From DATKXU01 sp035528905 (GTDB lineage: Bacteria > Armatimonadota > UBA5829 > DTJY01), in the NCBI GenBank assembly GCA_035528905.1, contig DATKXU010000002.1, positions 1 through 64,000 on the forward strand: a stretch of 64,000 nucleotides of DNA, read 5' to 3'. The position numbers and the translations under genes are program-made. Below, one piece after another: positions 39,868 through 49,044 of the stretch. Position 1 is the first letter of the stretch, and every line of letters begins with the position of its first letter. The notes beneath the pieces were generated by a model that searched no databases, had not been told where the DNA came from, and worked only from the letters and a program-made list of their open reading frames with translations.

Positions 39868-41340
39868 ATGTCGTTGGGTGGTCGCCTGCAGCAGGGCTTG
39901 AGCTTTGACGATGTGCTTCTAGTGCCCAATAAGACTGACGTTATGCCGCATGAGTGTGATACGTCCACGTTCGTTGCTCGCGGCATGAGTCTCCACATAC
40001 CTCTTGTCACTTCGCCAATGGACACAGTTACAGAAGCACGCATGGCGATCGCCATCGCCCGAGAAGGCGGGCTGGGCATAATTCATCGAAATATGTCTGT
40101 CGAGCAGCAGGTCGCCGAAGTTGATAAGGTCAAGCGCACGGAGCACGGCATAATCCTCAATCCGGTATACCTTTCGCCCGACAATACTATCGCCGATGCG
40201 CTCAAGATCATGGAGCGCTACCACATCTCGGGAGTGCCCATCACAAAGGGCGACAAGCTCATCGGGATACTGACGAATAGGGATATAAGATTCGAGGACA
40301 ACCACAGCCGGAAGATTTCCGAGGTTATGACTAAGGAGGGCCTAATCACGGGTCCTGTCGGCACGACTTTGGACGAGGCGAAGGAGATACTTCAGCGCCA
40401 CAAGATCGAGAAGCTGCCGATCGTGGATGAGACCGGCAGGCTGAAGGGCCTTATCACCATTAAGGATATCGAGAAGATCCGCCAGTTCCCGTTTGCTACG
40501 AAAGATGCCAACGGGCGTCTCTGCGTCGGCGCAGCCGTTGGCCCGTTGAGCGATCCGGTGAAGCGTGCCGCCGCTCTCGTGAAGGCGGGTGTGGATGTCA
40601 TCGTAGTGGACTCGGCGCACGGACACTCAGCGGGCGTGCTCAATGCTGTCAGGGAGTTGAAGAAAGCGTTCCCAGACCTGCGCGTAATCGGCGGCAATGT
40701 AGTGACTCAAGAAGGTGCCAAGGACCTGATAGATGCCGGGGCCGATGGGCTTCGTGTCGGCGTCGGTCCGGGATCAATCTGCACCACGAGGGTCATCGCG
40801 GGCGTGGGTGTGCCTCAGGTCACCGCAATCATGGAATGTACGAAAGAAGCGAGAAAGCATGAGGTCCCCATGATAGCCGACGGTGGAGTGAGGCTCTCCG
40901 GGGATATCACGAAAGCCCTGGCGGCCGGTGCTGACTGCGTGATGATCGGAAATCTGTTCGCCGGCACGGATGAAACCCCCGGCGAGATCGAGATCTACCG
41001 GAATCGCAGCTACAAAGTCTACCGCGGCATGGGGTCCATAGGAGCGCTGAGGGATGGTAGCAGCGACAGATACGCGCAGGTGGATGAGAGCCGCCTGGTT
41101 CCTGAGGGAATAGAAGGCCGAGTGCCGTACAAAGGCCCCGTCTCTGATACGGTTCATCAGTTGATCGGCGGACTGCGCTCCGGCATGGGGTACTGCGGTG
41201 TGCGAACGATTGCTGAACTGCGGGAGAAGGCCAGATTCATGCAGATAACCGGTTCGAGCCTGCGCGAGAGCCATCCGCACGATGTGGTCGTTACCAAAGA
41301 GGCGCCGAACTACAGCTTCACCATGATCGAGCTGGAGTAG
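39868..41340 (+). CDS. guaB: Inosine-5'-monophosphate dehydrogenase
   Basis: 490 aa from ATG 39868 (GGAAAGGATC upstream; MSLGGRLQQGLSFDDVLLVP is the usual start). It oxidises IMP to XMP, the committed step to GMP. Two CBS domains (ILNPVYLSPDNTIADAL, VTKEG-LITGPVGTTLDEA) interrupt the TIM barrel. The catalytic loop VGPGSICTTRVIAGVG holds the nucleophilic Cys, and the flap Arg-Tyr region lies at SSDRYAQ. Strong promoter upstream; rsmI follows after 30 bases, and a secreted-protein gene overlaps rsmI, making a probable three-gene operon. Confidence 0.96.
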   Translation: MSLGGRLQQGLSFDDVLLVPNKTDVMPHECDTSTFVARGMSLHIPLVTSPMDTVTEARMAIAIAREGGLGIIHRNMSVEQQVAEVDKVKRTEHGIILNPVYLSPDNTIADALKIMERYHISGVPITKGDKLIGILTNRDIRFEDNHSRKISEVMTKEGLITGPVGTTLDEAKEILQRHKIEKLPIVDETGRLKGLITIKDIEKIRQFPFATKDANGRLCVGAAVGPLSDPVKRAAALVKAGVDVIVVDSAHGHSAGVLNAVRELKKAFPDLRVIGGNVVTQEGAKDLIDAGADGLRVGVGPGSICTTRVIAGVGVPQVTAIMECTKEARKHEVPMIADGGVRLSGDITKALAAGADCVMIGNLFAGTDETPGEIEIYRNRSYKVYRGMGSIGALRDGSSDRYAQVDESRLVPEGIEGRVPYKGPVSDTVHQLIGGLRSGMGYCGVRTIAELREKARFMQITGSSLRESHPHDVVVTKEAPNYSFTMIELE

Positions 41341-41370
41341 TATGGACCGGCTCATGGGAATGGATGACGA

Positions 41371-42216
41371 ATGGCCGGCACCCTATACGTAGTGGCAACT
41401 CCCATCGGAAACCTTGCGGATATCACCCTTCGGGCGCTGAACGTTCTCAGGGAGGTTCGCCTCATCGCCGCCGAGGATACCAGGGTAACTCGCAACCTGC
41501 TGAATCACTACGGAATTGATTCTCCCACAACCCCTTATCACCAACACAGCCTCGGACGCAAAGCCGAGAAGCTTTTGGAGCTTCTAAAGGCTGGTGAGGA
41601 CATCGCGCTTGTCTCGGACGCCGGCACGCCCGGCATCTCAGACCCCGGCCACGAGATAATATCTCTCGCCATTGTCAACGACATACCGGTCGTCTGCATA
41701 CCCGGGCCGAATGCGATCGTTACGGCGCTGGTTGTGTCTGGACTGCCGACACGGCGGTTCACGTTCGATGGCTTTCCCCCAAGGCGTGCCGCCGAGCGGC
41801 GGACATTCTTTGCATCCTTGAAAGGCGAACCCCGAACGATGGTGTTCTACGAATCCCCGAACCGGCTTGTGGGGACTTTGACCGATATGCTGGCCGTCTG
41901 GGGCGACCGACAGATTGGAGTGGTGCGCGAGGCGACAAAGCTATTCGAGGAGGTCTGTCGCGGCACAATCAGCGGATCCATCGAGCGTTTCACATCCGTC
42001 AAGCCGAAGGGCGAGGTGACTATAGTTGTTGCCGGGTCTACGGCACCGATGGAAGGCGCTTCGACAGAGCAGATCGAGGCCGCTCTGCGGGAGTTCCTCG
42101 CGGCAGGGGCATCGGAGCGCGATGCTGTCAGGAAGGTATCGGCGATGTATCCGGTTCCAAAGAAGGAAGTCTATCGCCGCATGATTGAGATGAAGGAGGG
42201 GTCGGCCGATGAATAG
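41371..42216 (+). CDS. rsmI: 16S rRNA (cytidine1402-2'-O)-methyltransferase
   Basis: A 281-aa tetrapyrrole-methylase-fold enzyme. N-terminal TLYVVATPIGNLADITLRAL, then AEDTRVTRNLLNHY, SDAGTPGISDPG, CIPGPNAIVTALVVSGLPTRRFTFDGFPPR and VFYESPNRL are all diagnostic for RsmI. It 2'-O-methylates C1402 in the ribosomal P-site of 16S rRNA. The C-terminal HTH-like tail (SERDAVRKVSAMYPVPKKEVYRRMIE) is intact. The next gene overlaps its end by 8 bases. Confidence 0.96.
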   Translation: MAGTLYVVATPIGNLADITLRALNVLREVRLIAAEDTRVTRNLLNHYGIDSPTTPYHQHSLGRKAEKLLELLKAGEDIALVSDAGTPGISDPGHEIISLAIVNDIPVVCIPGPNAIVTALVVSGLPTRRFTFDGFPPRRAAERRTFFASLKGEPRTMVFYESPNRLVGTLTDMLAVWGDRQIGVVREATKLFEEVCRGTISGSIERFTSVKPKGEVTIVVAGSTAPMEGASTEQIEAALREFLAAGASERDAVRKVSAMYPVPKKEVYRRMIEMKEGSADE

Positions 42217-43027
42217 GCCAGGAATGGCGTGGTGGCTTGTCGCTCTTGTCTGGATGTCTGGGGTGAGCAGCGCGCTCGGCGCTGAGCCGAAGAAGCCCGT
42301 GAGCTTCGGTGAGGCGGTCATCGAAAAAGCCATCAGCCTCATGCCAGCCGATCAGCAAGCGAAGCTTTCTGCGGTCCAAAAGGAGTTGATGGCGGGGCTC
42401 AAGCCCGATGTGAAGGCAGGAAAGGCATTGCCCGAGCTGGTCTACTTTATGGAGAAGAAGGAAGGTAACGGTCCCGCCGAGCTAGCCGAGCAGTTTCGGC
42501 TTGCGCGAAAGGCGGTAGGGCAGAAGTCGCCTTACGCAGCGCTTGCGCCGGCGCTGGGACGGCTCGCCAGGTGCGTGATCGCGCTATGCCAGCCTTATCA
42601 CACGGGTGAGGCAGCGTTCAAGGGTCCGGCGCACGCGGTGTTCGAGAAGGGGTTGGATGAAGGGTGTGCCTTGCTGAAGGCGGATTTCGACGAGTATCAA
42701 AAGGTAAGCAATCCATCGGAGTTTGCTGTTCAGATCGCGAAAGTGGCTAATGAGGAGCTCAAGAAGCTGGGCGCTCCGGGAAATGCCGATCCTGCAGTAC
42801 GCTCGGCGGTTTTCTCGTTGGCTTCGAATAGCGTCGCCGACTGCTGGTGGACTTTGCTGGTAGCGCAGGACAGCGCAGTGGGCAATTACATCGGGAACAA
42901 GCGCAGCCTCAAGTTCCATCTCCCTACCTGCAGGTACCTGCCGGCTGAGAAGAACCGTGTCTATTTCAACACGCGCGAGGAAGCGATCAACGAAGGCTAT
43001 GTCCCATGCAAGATCTGCAAGCCGTGA
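42209..43027 (+). CDS. Secreted helical protein with C-terminal Ada-like metal-binding motif
   Basis: 272 aa. A signal peptide (WWLVALVWMSGVSSALGA) is followed by a helical body of about 210 residues without recognised family. The C-terminal 45 residues are SLKFHLPTCRYLP...YFNTREEAINEGYVPCKICKP, the pattern of the Ada-type zinc-binding module in which Cys, Cys and Cys-x-x-Cys coordinate metal. AAGGAGGGG precedes the start, which overlaps rsmI. Such modules at the end of exported proteins occur with nucleases and lipoproteins; here the function is unknown. Confidence 0.75.
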   Translation: MNRPGMAWWLVALVWMSGVSSALGAEPKKPVSFGEAVIEKAISLMPADQQAKLSAVQKELMAGLKPDVKAGKALPELVYFMEKKEGNGPAELAEQFRLARKAVGQKSPYAALAPALGRLARCVIALCQPYHTGEAAFKGPAHAVFEKGLDEGCALLKADFDEYQKVSNPSEFAVQIAKVANEELKKLGAPGNADPAVRSAVFSLASNSVADCWWTLLVAQDSAVGNYIGNKRSLKFHLPTCRYLPAEKNRVYFNTREEAINEGYVPCKICKP

Positions 43028-43037
43028 CCACTAGTTT

Positions 43038-43067
43038 TTGACGTTCTGGAGGGGCTTCTGGTATAAT
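43038..43067 (+). promoter_or_regulatory. Promoter of the nucleotidylyltransferase gene
   Basis: TTGACG at 43038-43043, an 18-base spacer, TATAAT at 43062-43067. Confidence 0.75.
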
Positions 43068-43105
43068 CGCTGCGAGAGATCCCAATGGAGAAGGAGTGCA
43101 TGCAC

Positions 43106-43834
43106 GTGAAGGGTGTGGTCCTCGCAGGCGGGCTTGGAAGCCGTCTCTATCCGCTGACTCACGCTACGAACAAGCACCTTCTGCCTGTGTTCGACAGGCC
43201 CATGATCTACTACCCGATCCAGACGCTCGTCAGTGCGGGCGTAACTGAAGTTATAGTTGTGACCGGCGGCCCGCACGCGGGGCACTTCCTCGGGGTCTTA
43301 AGGAATGGTCACCAGCTTGGTCTGACGCATCTGGAGTACGCGTACCAGGAATCCGAAGGCGGCATCGCGCAGGCGCTCGCACTGTGCGAGGACTTTGCAG
43401 ACGGCCAGGATATCGCTGTGATACTCGGCGATAACACAACCGATGCCGACATCGGACCCGCAGTGCGCACCTTCGAACGGGGAGCACGGTTATTCCTCAA
43501 AGAGGTCGCTACTCCCGGGCGCTTTGGCGTGCCGGTCTTCGACTCCGATGGCAAGATAGTCCTGATCGAGGAAAAACCGAAAGAGCCTAAGTCAAGTTAT
43601 GCGGTGACTGGCCTCTACGTTTACGACAGCAGAGTGTTTGACTACATCCGAGACTGCAAGCCTTCGGCTCGCCACGAGCTGGAGATAACCGATGTAAACA
43701 ACATGTACATCAAGTCCGGCGAACTGGATTGGGTCGAGCTTCAGGGATTCTGGAGCGACGCCGGAACGTTCGAGAGCCTCTACCATACAAACAAGTTCTG
43801 GGCGGAGAGGGCGCTGGCCGGGAATGCTGTGTAG
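43106..43834 (+). CDS. Sugar-1-phosphate nucleotidylyltransferase (RmlA-like)
   Basis: 242 aa from GTG 43106, placed 9 bases after AAGGAG. ATG 43100 is too close to that site and ATG 43085 precedes it. Nucleotide-binding VVLAGGLGSRLYPLT, catalytic KHLLPVFDRPMIYYP, VILGDNTTDADIG and EEKPKEPKSSYAVTGLYVYD are typical of glucose-1-phosphate thymidylyltransferases. It is about 45 residues shorter than classical RmlA and lacks the C-terminal oligomerisation helices, like the short archaeal-type branch. The product is probably dTDP-glucose or a related NDP-sugar for envelope glycans. Confidence 0.88.
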   Translation: MKGVVLAGGLGSRLYPLTHATNKHLLPVFDRPMIYYPIQTLVSAGVTEVIVVTGGPHAGHFLGVLRNGHQLGLTHLEYAYQESEGGIAQALALCEDFADGQDIAVILGDNTTDADIGPAVRTFERGARLFLKEVATPGRFGVPVFDSDGKIVLIEEKPKEPKSSYAVTGLYVYDSRVFDYIRDCKPSARHELEITDVNNMYIKSGELDWVELQGFWSDAGTFESLYHTNKFWAERALAGNAV

Positions 43835-44206
43835 GCATGATCTTGGGGTGTTGGGGCCGGTAGGTTCTTCAGCCATGCTTCACGGGGTTGGCCTGGCGCG
43901 TTTGCAACCGATGTGCTATAATGTAGCGCGGTGTGGAGAACAGGCGGCGGAGTTCGTCCAGGGCGGTCTGGAAGGGCTCTTGGCGTCACGTTGCGACTCC
44001 GCCCGTTCACTGCTCGTAGCTGCTGGTGACATCTTTCGCTTTGCGTATAGGCCGTGAAACCGGCAGCGCGCCGATGAAGATGTGGGAATGGATGCACATG
44101 GCACTTGCATCCTAGAGATCAGACCGGGCCGAAGTTGGTGTCCGGACTGGGCGGTGGCCTTGAAGAACAGCCGGTCACTGCCTGGTGAAGAGGGGAGCAT
44201 TGAGTG
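43835..44206 (+). other. Non-coding region upstream of the S1 gene, possible structured leader
   Basis: About 370 bases. A TATAAT occurs at 43917-43922 without a convincing -35. Downstream, GGCGGAGT and ACTCCGCC could pair across about 42 bases, enclosing further G/C-rich hairpins. S1 genes are often autoregulated through their leader, so this may be regulatory RNA. No RNase P, tmRNA or SRP signature was found. Confidence 0.35.
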
Positions 44207-45955
44207 ATGACAGACGAGGGCATGGAACTGGAGGGCGAGCCAAAGGAGGCTTCGCCGACGGATGAGGCCGGGCTGGGTTCTCAGGTTGACAGGCAGTCCA
44301 GCGTCGAGCCCGGGGAACGGATCGAAGAGGGGCAGACGGTCGAGGCCGAAGCAGCAAAGCCCGATCTTCTCGGATCAGTACCTCTGTTTGGCGAGGAGTC
44401 TGCCGCCGAGGATCTGGCCGCCCTGCAGGAGGTCAAGCCAGAGACCGTGCGAGCGGAGAGGACGGAACGCGAGGAAGCTGGAAGCCAGGTAGATTATTCT
44501 CGAACGTTCAGGTCGCTTTCAGAGGGCGATGTGGTAGACGGGATAGTCGTGCATATAGATAAGGAAGGCGTTCTCGTTGATGTCGGCACGAAGTCCGAAG
44601 GGATAATTTGGCCGGGCGAGCTGTCCGCATCGCCTGTGCAGTCGGCTGAGGACGTGGTGACCGTTGGAGACAGAATTGATGTCTACGTGCTCCAACCGGA
44701 GAACCAGGATGGGAACCCGGTTCTATCGAAGAAGCGAGCGGATTTCGAAACCGCATGGGAGCGAGTTCAGCACGCCTATGAGGAGGGCAAGAGGCTGACG
44801 GCGATGGTCACAGACCGGGTTAAGGGCGGCCTGGTCGTTGACTTGGGCATCCGGGGTTTTGTCCCTGGGTCGCACGTTGGCACCGGGAAGGTGAGGAACC
44901 TCGACCGATACGTGGGCCAGTCGCTGCCCTTCAAGGTTATCGAGGTGGACCGAGAGAGGCGCAAAGTGGTTCTGTCGCATCGCCTAGCCCTCGAGGAGGA
45001 GCGCGGAAAGCAGCGCGAGAAGACCATGGCTTCGCTGGTCGAAGGCCAGATTCGCGACGGTGTGGTCAGGAGAGTCACTGATTACGGCGCGTTCATTGAT
45101 CTCGGCGGGATTGACGGCTTACTCCATGTCAGCGAGATGTCGTGGACGAGGGTCAATCATCCATCTGAGGTAGTGAGGGTTGGCCAGAGGCTCCAGGTGA
45201 TGATCCTCAAGCTGAATCTGGAAGCCGGGCGGGTGTCCCTGGGCCTCAGGCAGATACTCCCTGACCCCTGGGCCGAGATCGACCAAAAGTACAAGGTCGG
45301 TCAGATTGTCAGTGGCGCGATCTCCAGGCTTGTACCGTTCGGCGCGTTCGTGCATCTGGACGGTGGAATCGAGGGGATAATCCCGAACGCAGAGCTGAGT
45401 CGCAGGCGCGTGAAGAAGCCGGACGACGTAGTCTCAGTTGGTGGAGCGATTCAGGCGAAGATCGTGGACATCAGGCCGGAAGAGCGTCGGATGACCTTGA
45501 GCGCGCGGCAGATCCAGGAGGATAAGGAGCGTAAGGACTACGAATCCTATCAGTCTTCGGGGTCGGATGTGGGTATGACGCTGGGCGATCTGGTCGGCGA
45601 CCAACTCCAGAAGCTGGTGTCGTCGGGTCGTTTCGCGGAGGATGAGAAGCAGGCCGAGGAGGCCGTTGAGCCTGTTCCAGAGCCGGAGGCAGAGGAATCA
45701 GCCGCACTGGCGGAGGCTGTCGAGATAGGAGAGAGCCCAGGAGCTGCTGAGGCGGCGGTCGAGTCTCGGGAGCCGGAAGTGTCCGTGCCTGTTTTGGAGG
45801 CCGAGGAAGTAACGGTAGGCGAGGCTTCGGCGGAACCTGCGCCCAGCGCGGAAGCTCCTGCGGATGTTGGTGAGTCTGGTGCGTCGCCCAAGCGCAAGGG
45901 TCGAGCGAGATCAAAGAAGGAATCCGACACGAAAGCCAAGGAGGCTGCATCATAA
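44207..45955 (+). CDS. rpsA: Ribosomal protein S1-like protein with four S1 domains
   Basis: 582 aa. An acidic N-terminal 110 residues is followed by four S1 RNA-binding repeats: GDVVDGIVVHIDKEGVLVDV, RLTAMVTDRVKGGLVVDLG, GQIRDGVVRRVTDYGAFIDLG and GQIVSGAISRLVPFGAFVHL. A long Glu/Ala/Pro-rich acidic tail ends in a basic cluster (KRKGRARSKKE). E. coli S1 has six repeats; four-repeat forms are usual in other phyla. It unfolds mRNA and recruits it to the 30S subunit. The start is ATG 44207 after GGGGAG, with a GTG three bases earlier. The acidic tail is unusual. Confidence 0.88.
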   Translation: MTDEGMELEGEPKEASPTDEAGLGSQVDRQSSVEPGERIEEGQTVEAEAAKPDLLGSVPLFGEESAAEDLAALQEVKPETVRAERTEREEAGSQVDYSRTFRSLSEGDVVDGIVVHIDKEGVLVDVGTKSEGIIWPGELSASPVQSAEDVVTVGDRIDVYVLQPENQDGNPVLSKKRADFETAWERVQHAYEEGKRLTAMVTDRVKGGLVVDLGIRGFVPGSHVGTGKVRNLDRYVGQSLPFKVIEVDRERRKVVLSHRLALEEERGKQREKTMASLVEGQIRDGVVRRVTDYGAFIDLGGIDGLLHVSEMSWTRVNHPSEVVRVGQRLQVMILKLNLEAGRVSLGLRQILPDPWAEIDQKYKVGQIVSGAISRLVPFGAFVHLDGGIEGIIPNAELSRRRVKKPDDVVSVGGAIQAKIVDIRPEERRMTLSARQIQEDKERKDYESYQSSGSDVGMTLGDLVGDQLQKLVSSGRFAEDEKQAEEAVEPVPEPEAEESAALAEAVEIGESPGAAEAAVESREPEVSVPVLEAEEVTVGEASAEPAPSAEAPADVGESGASPKRKGRARSKKESDTKAKEAAS

Positions 45956-45997
45956 GGCGGGTCCCACTTTCATCTCAGCGGATGTCTTCCCTGTCTC

Positions 45998-46711
45998 ATG
46001 ATCGAGTTGAGAGATGCCATGAATCGCAGGCAGAATTATCAAGGTGAGCCAGTCCGCATAACGCAATCGGAGCGGGCTGGCTCTCTTTGTGGCCGAAAAA
46101 CGCTTGTGATAGGACTTACCGGCGGGGTAGCGACGGGAAAGACCACGGTGGCTGGCATGTTCAAGGCTCTGGGTGCGAAAGTGCTCAGCGCTGATGAGAT
46201 TGTGCACGAAATGTTGCAGCCTGGATCGAATGTGTGGAGCGCGATAGTGGATGAATTCGGCGACGGCATATTGGGCGAGGACGGCCGGATTGATCGGAGA
46301 AAACTAGCGGAAACAGTCTTTAGCGATACGGAAAAGAGGTTGCGACTCGAGGCCATCACGCACCCTCCTGTCCTGGAGTTTCTAGCGGCGGAAGCAGAGC
46401 GCTTTCGAAATACTGGACAGGGCGTACTCATGCTTGAGATCCCACTGCTGGTCGAGACGGCGTCTCTCGGGCTGGTAGATAAAGTTTTGGTCGTAAGCGC
46501 GGAACAAGACACGCAGATAAGGCGTCTACAAAAGCGGTACAGTCTGACTCGCGAGGAGGCGAAACTCCGCATAAGGTCCCAACTGCCCATGTCGGAGAAG
46601 ATCAAACATGCCGACTGGGTGGTTAGCACGGAAGGTGCCTTGCGCAGCACAAGGGAACAGGTAGAGAGGGTATGGAGTACCATCCAAGAATCGGTTGCGC
46701 AGGGCAAGTAG
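45998..46711 (+). CDS. coaE: Dephospho-CoA kinase
   Basis: A 237-aa P-loop kinase performing the last step of CoA synthesis. Walker A GLTGGVATGKTTV, SADEIVHEMLQPG, the DRRKLAETVF region and LLVETASLGLVDKVLVV are diagnostic. It has about 30 residues more than usual before the Walker A; no start has a clear ribosome-binding site, so initiation at ATG 46019 or further downstream is possible. It lies 42 bases after rpsA. Confidence 0.92.
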   Translation: MIELRDAMNRRQNYQGEPVRITQSERAGSLCGRKTLVIGLTGGVATGKTTVAGMFKALGAKVLSADEIVHEMLQPGSNVWSAIVDEFGDGILGEDGRIDRRKLAETVFSDTEKRLRLEAITHPPVLEFLAAEAERFRNTGQGVLMLEIPLLVETASLGLVDKVLVVSAEQDTQIRRLQKRYSLTREEAKLRIRSQLPMSEKIKHADWVVSTEGALRSTREQVERVWSTIQESVAQGK

Positions 46712-46723
46712 CTGTGCTATAAT
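46695..46723 (+). promoter_or_regulatory. Promoter of the surface-protein locus
   Basis: TTGCGC at 46695-46700, a 17-base spacer, TATAAT at 46718-46723, overlapping the coaE stop. It implies a 5' leader of about 325 bases for the gene at 47056. Confidence 0.65.
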
Positions 46724-47055
46724 TGGTCTGGCCCCGGCTTGGCTTGGTCGGACCGGGGCGGCGACGAAAGCGGTTGCTATCAACGAGATATCGGAGCCTT
46801 CCCGCACGACGAGGGGACGTGCGGGCCGGGCGTTGCAATCCTCTGGACTTGCTGCGGGCCTTGGCTGTGGTCAGCGCGCTCTGTGTGACTCATGAATATC
46901 ATTCATTCCTCACAAGCCCGGATATCTTGGCGGCAGGTCGCAATCTGCGTCGTCGTGTCCTCTTCCCAGCGGGAAAAGGAGTTGCCGGTGTGGGACCCGA
47001 AGCTGGTTAGCCGGCACGTGAATAGAACGAAATCGTCCTAGGAGGAAGTGTTCTC
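46724..47055 (+). other. Long 5' leader of the surface-protein locus
   Basis: About 330 non-coding bases with several hairpins, including CCCGCACG/CGTGCGGG near 46801-46827 and a GCCGG-rich hairpin near 46985. A strong AGGAGG lies before GTG 47056. No known riboswitch consensus was recognised. It may be a regulatory leader or simply a long untranslated region. Confidence 0.4.
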
Positions 47056-48978
47056 GTGAGACTGTTTAGAGAATCCGCAACACGCCGGCCGATGGGCGTG
47101 CTCTGTATTTCAATCCTTATTGGCCCTATTCTCGGGGGCCTTATCGTTTCGGCTCCTGCTGCGGCTCAGATAGGAGCGGTTTCGGTCGCTGTTGTAGATT
47201 TCAGGAATGTCAGCAAGGTGCCGAACGAAATGTTCGCCACAATGGCCACTGACGCCGTGGCGGTTGAGCTCATACGGTCAGGTAGGTTCACGCCGACCCC
47301 GGCAGATGCACTCCAGGCAGCGATGGAGGGGCTAGGATATAAGGGTAAAGGCGATAGGGTCCCCAAGTTCCTCTTAACTCCAGACATGATGATGCGCCTT
47401 GGGCAGAAACTTGGAGTGAACTCTGTAGCGAGTGGTGAGGTACTGTCGATAAAGGTCAATCCGGATAAGAAAAGTGCCGAGGTGCGCATGTCAGTCCGTA
47501 TCTTGGACGTGGCATCCGGAGAGTGGGTAAACGGCGCAATCGCCACAGGCGCGAGCAACCCGCGCATCGGGTACACTGCTGATAAGGATACTGACTGGAT
47601 CGTCGAGGCCATTAACAACGCGGCCCGCAAGGCCGTGGACACCATGGTTCAGTACATCATCCCCGAAGCCACGATAATCGGTACTGTGGGAACCAACGAA
47701 GTGCTGCTGAACAAAGGGTCCCAGGACGGTATCGAGGCGGGCATTGAGATGATAGTTTTCCGACGCGGGGAAGGCGGCGCGGACGAGGTTGTCGGTCGTG
47801 TGAGGGTTTCAAGGGTTACGAGTGTGGACGCCACCGCATCTGTCATAAGGTCCTCGCGCGGTGTGAAGCCCGAAGATCGGGTCAGGGCGGTCTACGAACT
47901 CCCGAGGGATATGGGTGCCGCCGGAACTGAGGCCGCGAGGACGGACAGAACTAAGCGCATCGAAAAGGGCAGCAAGCTGCTTTGGACGGTTCTGCTGGCG
48001 TTTGGCCTTTTCGCGCTTCTGAAGCCGGGTAAGGATACGCCGGAGCAGCTCGGCGGGGCTGTAGCGGCTGCGTTCATGAGCCCCGCGGAGTTCGGGTCTC
48101 TCCGCCACGAGGGCGGGATACTGATCGCGTGGAATAACCCCGAGGGTGTTCGATACGCCGATATCATACAGTATCATGTATGGCGCGATAACCATAGTAC
48201 CTATTTCTCGGGCGGTGCAGCGTCAAATTTCGCCGGACCTGTGCTTGCGCCGGATCAGACCACAGCCTTGCCGATCTCATGTGCCCTTGGCAGTTTCGAC
48301 CACCACAGCATAGACGATGCTACTGATCGGGTTCCGATCAGTTATGTATTTCCCAGCAACGACCACACCGCGGCGACCGCGGCCACTGTAACTTCGATGC
48401 CTGGTATCACGCCGGGCAAGTCGCACAATTACTGGGTTTCCTGCGTTTACAGGCGCCAGCCTGCGAAGTCAGAGGAAGAAGGGGGCCGCGTGACCTACTG
48501 GGAGACGACTCCCGTCTACGCTGGGCGCGCCACCTACTTCCTCCAGCGTCCTAGGCCGCTGCACCCCGGCGACACCAGTGGAGCACAGTACGTGAGCCTG
48601 GATGATGTTCATTTCGAGTGGGAAGGCTGCCGGAGCGGCGACGTATACGTGATCGAGGTATCTACTTCTTGGGAGTTCAAGCGCGACCGGACTTGGGTCG
48701 GGAAGGTATACCAGCCTGTAAGCGAGGACGGAACTCTGTGTTCGCGGACGTTTGCTAACGTGCTGAACGTGTCTCCGGAGCTGAAAGACGTCCAGCCGGG
48801 CGGTATGCTCTATTGGCGTGTGGGCGTAAGGAACAGCCAGGACCAGCCGGGTCCATATCCGGCCGGGCCGTCGCCGGGGATTGAGGGAGAGAAGAACACT
48901 CGATACATATACAGCGATCCGAACGAAGTGCTCATGTTCCAGATGTTGGGCGGCGTGCCGCCTCCTCCCGGCGGTTAA
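47056..48978 (+). CDS. CsgG-like envelope protein with C-terminal Ig-like region
   Basis: 640 aa; GTG start with AGGAGG. A signal or anchor (LIGPILGGLIVSAPAAAQ) is followed by a CsgG/curli-assembly-like domain over about residues 40-210 (VSVAVVDFRNVSKVP, LGQKLGVNSVASGEV, VRILDVASGEWVNGA). A FlgT/secretion-type C-terminal module (VLLNKGSQDGIEAGIEMIVFRRG) and one membrane segment follow (KLLWTVLLAFGLFALL, about 313-328). The remaining 300 residues are beta-rich and presumably on the other side of the membrane. Two shorter paralogues occur at 60169 and 61066. It is the first gene of a same-strand exported-protein locus. Confidence 0.75.
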   Translation: MRLFRESATRRPMGVLCISILIGPILGGLIVSAPAAAQIGAVSVAVVDFRNVSKVPNEMFATMATDAVAVELIRSGRFTPTPADALQAAMEGLGYKGKGDRVPKFLLTPDMMMRLGQKLGVNSVASGEVLSIKVNPDKKSAEVRMSVRILDVASGEWVNGAIATGASNPRIGYTADKDTDWIVEAINNAARKAVDTMVQYIIPEATIIGTVGTNEVLLNKGSQDGIEAGIEMIVFRRGEGGADEVVGRVRVSRVTSVDATASVIRSSRGVKPEDRVRAVYELPRDMGAAGTEAARTDRTKRIEKGSKLLWTVLLAFGLFALLKPGKDTPEQLGGAVAAAFMSPAEFGSLRHEGGILIAWNNPEGVRYADIIQYHVWRDNHSTYFSGGAASNFAGPVLAPDQTTALPISCALGSFDHHSIDDATDRVPISYVFPSNDHTAATAATVTSMPGITPGKSHNYWVSCVYRRQPAKSEEEGGRVTYWETTPVYAGRATYFLQRPRPLHPGDTSGAQYVSLDDVHFEWEGCRSGDVYVIEVSTSWEFKRDRTWVGKVYQPVSEDGTLCSRTFANVLNVSPELKDVQPGGMLYWRVGVRNSQDQPGPYPAGPSPGIEGEKNTRYIYSDPNEVLMFQMLGGVPPPPGG

Positions 48979-49044
48979 GCGATGGCGATGGCAGCACTCC
49001 GTGGCAGCCGAGGCGGATGTGCGATGCGAAGGAGCTGAGTTAGA

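Noticed and set aside
43917..43922. TATAAT upstream of the S1 gene as a promoter
   Set aside because: No -35 at acceptable spacing; kept only as a note in the leader entry.
46724..47055. Known riboswitch (cyclic di-GMP or other) in the leader
   Set aside because: No conserved core sequence of a known class was recognised.
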